This document shows positions 6,510 through 9,518 of a stretch of DNA of 9,518 nucleotides, in pieces; the first letter of the stretch is position 1, and the number at the start of each line of letters is the position of its first letter. The translations under genes were made by a program, and so were the position numbers. The notes beneath the pieces were generated by a model. It worked only from the letters and a program-made list of their open reading frames with translations. It searched no databases and was not told the origin of the DNA. This DNA comes from DASRCB01 sp035653295. Lineage in GTDB: Bacteria; Acidobacteriota; Terriglobia; Bryobacterales; Bryobacteraceae. The DNA lies in assembly GCA_035653295.1 (NCBI GenBank), contig DASRCB010000311.1, positions 1-9,518 on the forward strand, read 5' to 3'.

Positions 6510-8023
6510 ACTGCGTTCGAAAGGGCGTCTAACCAAAGCCGCGGACCATAAAAGAGGCTGCTGCACTGCAGCGCAATCCAGTCCCTTAGGTCGAAGGGCA
6601 GGCGCAGCGAGGACCAGTGTCGCGCGATCCACGCGATTATCACTGAATCGTTGCTTACTTCCGGCCCGGCAAGCTCGTTCAGGATGCCGTCAATTGTGAA
6701 GAGCACTTTTCGGAACATCAGGAGGGCCGACGGGAAGCGCACGCCCCTCAGCGCAAGACGGTCCAGCAGCGTGACGGCATCGCGGCTGCCGGGTAAGCGG
6801 ATAAATGGCAACTCGGCGATGAACGCGCCGACGTGCTCATGAAGGCTGACACCGCTAAGGTCACTGCTGAGGGCCGCGATTGCCGCGCTCACCCCGGCCA
6901 CGTCGCGCATCCCCAGCATCAGGATCAGCAGCGCTGTCTGGCGCACCTGTTCGTCGGTCAGGGTTTCGCTGAGAGCCCAGTCGAGTAAGACCAGCTCGCG
7001 CCCCGCTTCGTCGTACAGCATGTTGCCGGCGTGCGGATCGGCGTGGAACAGACGATCGCCGCCGGCCAGGAGAAGAGGCGCGATTACCAGGGCTTCAACA
7101 ATCTGTCGCGCCACTCGCCGCCGCAGTTCCGCGTCGCCGGCGAACGCATCCACGACCTTCACTCCACTTTCTTCGCTCATCGCGGTCACGACGGAGCTGC
7201 ACAACGGCCGAATGAGCCGGGGAACGCGCACACCAGGAATATCGCGGTATGCTTCCGCCGCGCGCGCGAGGGTTTCCTGTTCGTGACGGAAATCGATCTC
7301 GTGGGCCAGCAGGTCGCAGACTTCGTTGAGCGCGTGTTGCACATCGCCGCTTTCAGCGAGTAAGGCGGCCATCTCGCGGAAGATGGCGAGGTCCTCGGTA
7401 AGGCACGCGGGGATGTGCGGCTTCAGAACCTTGAACACTCCGCGTTCGCGCCGCCCTGAGGCAGGGTTCACCCAGGTAAAGCACACAACCGCGCTGACGC
7501 TTGCCTCGGACAGAATCTGCGGCGCGATTTCGACCTGAAACTCTTCCGCGCGCTCCGCCAGTTCGGTCTGCAGGACGGCGCGAATCTCGGCGTACGCCGC
7601 GTCGAACATCCCGTTCTCGAGCGTGGCCAACTCGGCGCGCAGCTGCGGATTCAGATGGCGATTACGAGCCAGCACCTGGCCCAGCTTCTGCGGGCCCGGC
7701 ATGCGCGCGATCAGCCGTATAAGCCGCGTGTGCAGCGGCGTATCGGGCGAAAGATCCGCCTGTTCCACCAGCTTCGGCGCGAGGCGTGGCGAGGACAGGC
7801 GACAGACGAGAAAGTGCAGGGCCCGTGTTACGAGAGGCCGCCACGCGCCGTATGCATCGGGAACGAGTTCTTGCAAAGGGAGCAGAAACGTAACCCAGGT
7901 CGCGATTTGCTCTCTCTCGTCCGGCGCGATTCGGTCCAGCATTGCTTCGATTTTGGCGTCGCGGCTGGTTTCCGAGTTGCTCGTCAGAGCGTCAATCAGG
8001 TCCTTCAGAGCCGATGAAGTCAT
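6506..8023 (-). CDS. ABC1/ADCK/UbiB-family atypical kinase, divergent member
   Basis: The 505-residue protein carries the motifs of the UbiB/ABC1 family of atypical kinases/ATPases, linked in other organisms to quinone and lipid metabolism. Visible are the family-specific KxGQ (KLGQ, 113-116), the ATP-site lysine in VFKVLKP (Lys198), the HEIDFRHE segment near 241-248, the catalytic loop FHADPHAGN (326-334) and the metal-binding LLDWAL (Asp348). Two departures from the usual pattern are DWA instead of DFG, and a degenerate Ala-rich nucleotide loop (ASVSAVVCF where A-x-A-S-x-A-Q-V is usual). The N-terminal 110 residues are helical and unrecognised. No clear C-terminal transmembrane pair is seen. 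I use ATG 8021-8023; an in-frame TTG at 8030-8032 would add three residues, and the purine-rich GAGAAGA before the ATG does not settle the choice. No ubiquinone-biosynthesis neighbour is present, so a role in quinone synthesis is not supported by context. Confidence 0.88.
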   Translation of the reverse strand: MTSSALKDLIDALTSNSETSRDAKIEAMLDRIAPDEREQIATWVTFLLPLQELVPDAYGAWRPLVTRALHFLVCRLSSPRLAPKLVEQADLSPDTPLHTRLIRLIARMPGPQKLGQVLARNRHLNPQLRAELATLENGMFDAAYAEIRAVLQTELAERAEEFQVEIAPQILSEASVSAVVCFTWVNPASGRRERGVFKVLKPHIPACLTEDLAIFREMAALLAESGDVQHALNEVCDLLAHEIDFRHEQETLARAAEAYRDIPGVRVPRLIRPLCSSVVTAMSEESGVKVVDAFAGDAELRRRVARQIVEALVIAPLLLAGGDRLFHADPHAGNMLYDEAGRELVLLDWALSETLTDEQVRQTALLILMLGMRDVAGVSAAIAALSSDLSGVSLHEHVGAFIAELPFIRLPGSRDAVTLLDRLALRGVRFPSALLMFRKVLFTIDGILNELAGPEVSNDSVIIAWIARHWSSLRLPFDLRDWIALQCSSLFYGPRLWLDALSNAV

Positions 8024-8060
8024 TCTTCTCAATTCTTAATGTGCGTCGAGAAAACATCCA

Positions 8061-8095
8061 GGGGAATGAACCCCGACGAATTGGGGCAAAACACC
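8061..8095 (+). repeat. Alternating GGGG/CCCC tracts in the thiolase leader
   Basis: GGGG (8061-8064), CCCC (8071-8074), GGGG (8083-8086) and CCC (8093-8095) alternate upstream of the thiolase start. Each tract can pair with the next, so short hairpins would be mutually exclusive if this region is transcribed. Stems are only 3-4 bp. The whole divergent spacer (8024-8110) shows no strong promoter for either direction. Confidence 0.25.
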
Positions 8096-8110
8096 CACGA
8101 AAGAGGTCTC

Positions 8111-9304
8111 ATGGCTAGCATTCCTGATGTAGTCGTCCTCAGCGCCGCTCGTACGGCAATTGGCAGGTACGGCGGAAGCCTTAAAGACAAGTCTCCTTCC
8201 GACCTGGCCACCGTCGTCACCCGTGAAGCGATGGCGCGCGCCGGGATCGAGCCCGCCGGTGTGGGGCATGTCGTCTTCGGAAATGTAATCCACAGCGATC
8301 AGCGGGACATGTATCTTTCCCGCGTTGCTGCCGTGAATGCGGGAATTCCGGTGGAAACACCCGCTCTGACCCTGAACCGCCTCTGTGGAAGCGGTCTTCA
8401 GGCCATCATTTCGGCTGCCCAGACGATCAAACTGGGCGACGCGCGAGCCGCGGTGGGCGGCGGCGCGGAGTGCATGAGCAGGGGCCAGTACTGGATGCCT
8501 GCCCTGCGATGGGGACAGCGCATGAGCGACGGCGCCTGCATCGACGCCATGGTGGCCGCGCTTACTGATCCGTTCGACAACGTTCACATGGGCGTCACCG
8601 CCGAGAATCTGGCGGCCAAATACGGCATCACCCGCGAGGAGCAGGACGAGTTCGCGGTGGAGAGCCATCGCCGGGCAATCGCGGCCATGAAGAACTGCCG
8701 CTTCAACGATCAGATCGTACCCATCGAGCTGAAAAGCAAAGAGGGTGTGGTGCAATACGTCACCGACGAGCACCCGCGCGCCGATGCGACTGTCGCCGGC
8801 ATGGCGAAACTGAAGCCCGCGTTCAGCAAAACCGGCACGGTGACGGCGGGGAACGCCTCCGGCATCAACGATGCGGCGGCTGCGGTCGTGCTCATGGACG
8901 CGGATGAAGCGGAGCGGCGCGGCCTCAGGTATATGGCGCGTCTGGTGGCTTACTCGGTCGTCGGTGTGGATCCGAAGTTCATGGGCATCGGCCCGGTTCC
9001 CGCCATACGCGATGTGATGAAGAAGAGCGGACTGACCCTGGACGACATGGCGGTTATCGAGCTGAACGAGGCATTCGCCGCGCAGTCGCTGGCGGTGTTC
9101 AAAGAACTGGATCTGCCGAAGGACAGAACGAATCCGAACGGCGGCGCGATCGCTTTGGGACATCCCATCGGCGCGAGCGGCGCCATTCTCACCGTCAAGG
9201 CGCTGTACGAACTGCACCGCATCCAGGGCCGGTACGCCCTCGTTTCGCTGTGTATCGGCGGCGGCCAGGGTATTGCTGCCATTTTCGAACGGCCGCAGAA
9301 CTAA
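8111..9304 (+). CDS. Thiolase, acetyl-CoA C-acetyltransferase type
   Basis: The 397-residue protein is a full-length biosynthetic-type thiolase. It would condense two acetyl-CoA into acetoacetyl-CoA or cleave 3-ketoacyl-CoA. Catalytic residues are all present: nucleophile Cys92 in NRLCGSGLQA, the substrate-loop HMGVTAEN (159-166), NEAFA (319-323), His351 in ALGHPIGASGA, and acid/base Cys381 in CIGGGQG. These sit three residues from their positions in Zoogloea PhaA (89, 348, 378). I start at ATG 8111, with AGAGG (8102-8106) just upstream. An ATG at 8039 is in frame, but its 24-residue extension is polar and unlike any thiolase start. The gene is divergent from the UbiB-like gene. A FabG-like reductase follows after 78 bp, a pairing seen in PHA synthesis and other acyl-CoA routes. 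Substrate length preference cannot be read; PhaA/AtoB-like is my best guess. Confidence 0.95.
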   Translation: MASIPDVVVLSAARTAIGRYGGSLKDKSPSDLATVVTREAMARAGIEPAGVGHVVFGNVIHSDQRDMYLSRVAAVNAGIPVETPALTLNRLCGSGLQAIISAAQTIKLGDARAAVGGGAECMSRGQYWMPALRWGQRMSDGACIDAMVAALTDPFDNVHMGVTAENLAAKYGITREEQDEFAVESHRRAIAAMKNCRFNDQIVPIELKSKEGVVQYVTDEHPRADATVAGMAKLKPAFSKTGTVTAGNASGINDAAAAVVLMDADEAERRGLRYMARLVAYSVVGVDPKFMGIGPVPAIRDVMKKSGLTLDDMAVIELNEAFAAQSLAVFKELDLPKDRTNPNGGAIALGHPIGASGAILTVKALYELHRIQGRYALVSLCIGGGQGIAAIFERPQN

Positions 9305-9311
9305 GAACTCC

Positions 9312-9325
9312 GCGGGGCGCCCCGC
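9312..9325. repeat. Perfect 14-bp GC palindrome between thiolase and reductase
   Basis: GCGGGGCGCCCCGC reads identically on both strands, 7 bp after the thiolase stop. In RNA it can form a five-pair stem with a GCGC loop. No T-run follows, so it is not a typical Rho-independent terminator. It could limit read-through or protect the thiolase transcript end. Confidence 0.45.
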
Positions 9326-9382
9326 ACGCCGGTGTGCCCCGCCCCAATTGTCGAAATCGATGAGTGAGAAAGGAATCAAACG

Positions 9383-9518
9383 ATGACTGTGCCTAATGGA
9401 AACGGGGCGGGAGCGCTCGCCGGAAAAGTGGCGCTCGTAACCGGAGCGTCGCGCGGCATCGGCCGGGCGATCGCGCTGGAACTGGCCCATCGGGGCGCCG
9501 ATGTAGCTGTCAATTATC
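9383..9518 (+). CDS. Short-chain dehydrogenase/reductase, FabG-like (3' end outside window)
   Basis: The first 45 residues are visible before the window ends. After a low-complexity Asn/Gly-rich start they read LAGKVALVTGASRGIGRAIALE, with the Rossmann cofactor motif TGASRGIG at 20-27, and then VAVNY at 41-45. This is the start of a classical SDR most like 3-oxoacyl-ACP/CoA reductases (FabG group), and the VNY end of strand two is typical of FabG-type NADPH enzymes. The catalytic Ser/Tyr/Lys lie outside the window. AAAGGA (9369-9374) 8 nt before the ATG serves as ribosome binding site. Following a thiolase, it may reduce 3-ketoacyl-CoA. It is unlike the N-terminus of Cupriavidus PhaB, so the generic FabG-like name is safer. 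Confidence 0.9.
   Translation, partial: MTVPNGNGAGALAGKVALVTGASRGIGRAIALELAHRGADVAVNY

Noticed and set aside
8039..8110. A longer thiolase N-terminus starting at ATG 8039
   Set aside because: The 24 extra residues are polar and unlike thiolase starts, while ATG 8111 has a Shine-Dalgarno and gives the normal family length.
8036..9490. A 484-codon open frame on the minus strand opposite the thiolase
   Set aside because: The thiolase on the plus strand has every catalytic residue. The antisense product has no family features and spans both the spacer and the reductase start, as a compositional artefact would.

Overview
The window is GC-rich bacterial DNA, densely coding, with eight genes: six complete and two cut by the window edges. 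The organism is inferred, not proven. The first 80 residues look like the TPR-rich tail of the large serine/threonine kinases common in Acidobacteriota (Solibacter/Bryobacter-like genomes). The rest (YdiJ-like flavoprotein, PoxB-like enzyme, thiolase, FabG-like reductase) fits a soil-type heterotroph of that phylum but does not exclude other GC-rich groups.

Layout. Positions 1-243 (+) hold the end of the kinase/TPR-type gene. Converging on it with a 19-bp gap is a tight minus-strand operon, 6240 down to 263. It encodes a thiamine-diphosphate pyruvate-oxidase-like enzyme, then after 12 bp an enolase-superfamily (mandelate racemase group) enzyme, then, by a 4-bp GTGA stop/start overlap, a 1027-residue FAD plus Fe-S dehydrogenase with a probable C-terminal membrane anchor. 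A 116-bp divergent spacer (6241-6356) separates this operon from a 50-residue metallothionein (+). The metallothionein meets, tail to tail with overlapping stop codons, a divergent ABC1/UbiB-type atypical kinase (-). An 87-bp spacer then leads to a rightward pair: a complete acetyl-CoA acetyltransferase-type thiolase and the start of a FabG-like short-chain reductase.

How the genes may work together. The three-gene operon looks like a carbon-oxidation module. The enolase-superfamily member has the full mandelate-racemase catalytic set and would racemise or dehydrate a hydroxy or sugar acid. The flavo-iron-sulfur protein would oxidise a 2-hydroxy acid and pass electrons towards quinone. The TPP enzyme would decarboxylate or oxidise the resulting 2-keto acid. 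The substrates are not readable from sequence. The thiolase/reductase pair is typical of 3-ketoacyl-CoA formation and reduction, as in polyhydroxyalkanoate synthesis or related acyl-CoA metabolism. No RNA gene, insertion sequence, CRISPR array, attachment site or clear Rho-independent terminator was seen. The strongest candidate for something under-described is the TPP enzyme / MR-type enolase / membrane-anchored FAD-FeS operon.
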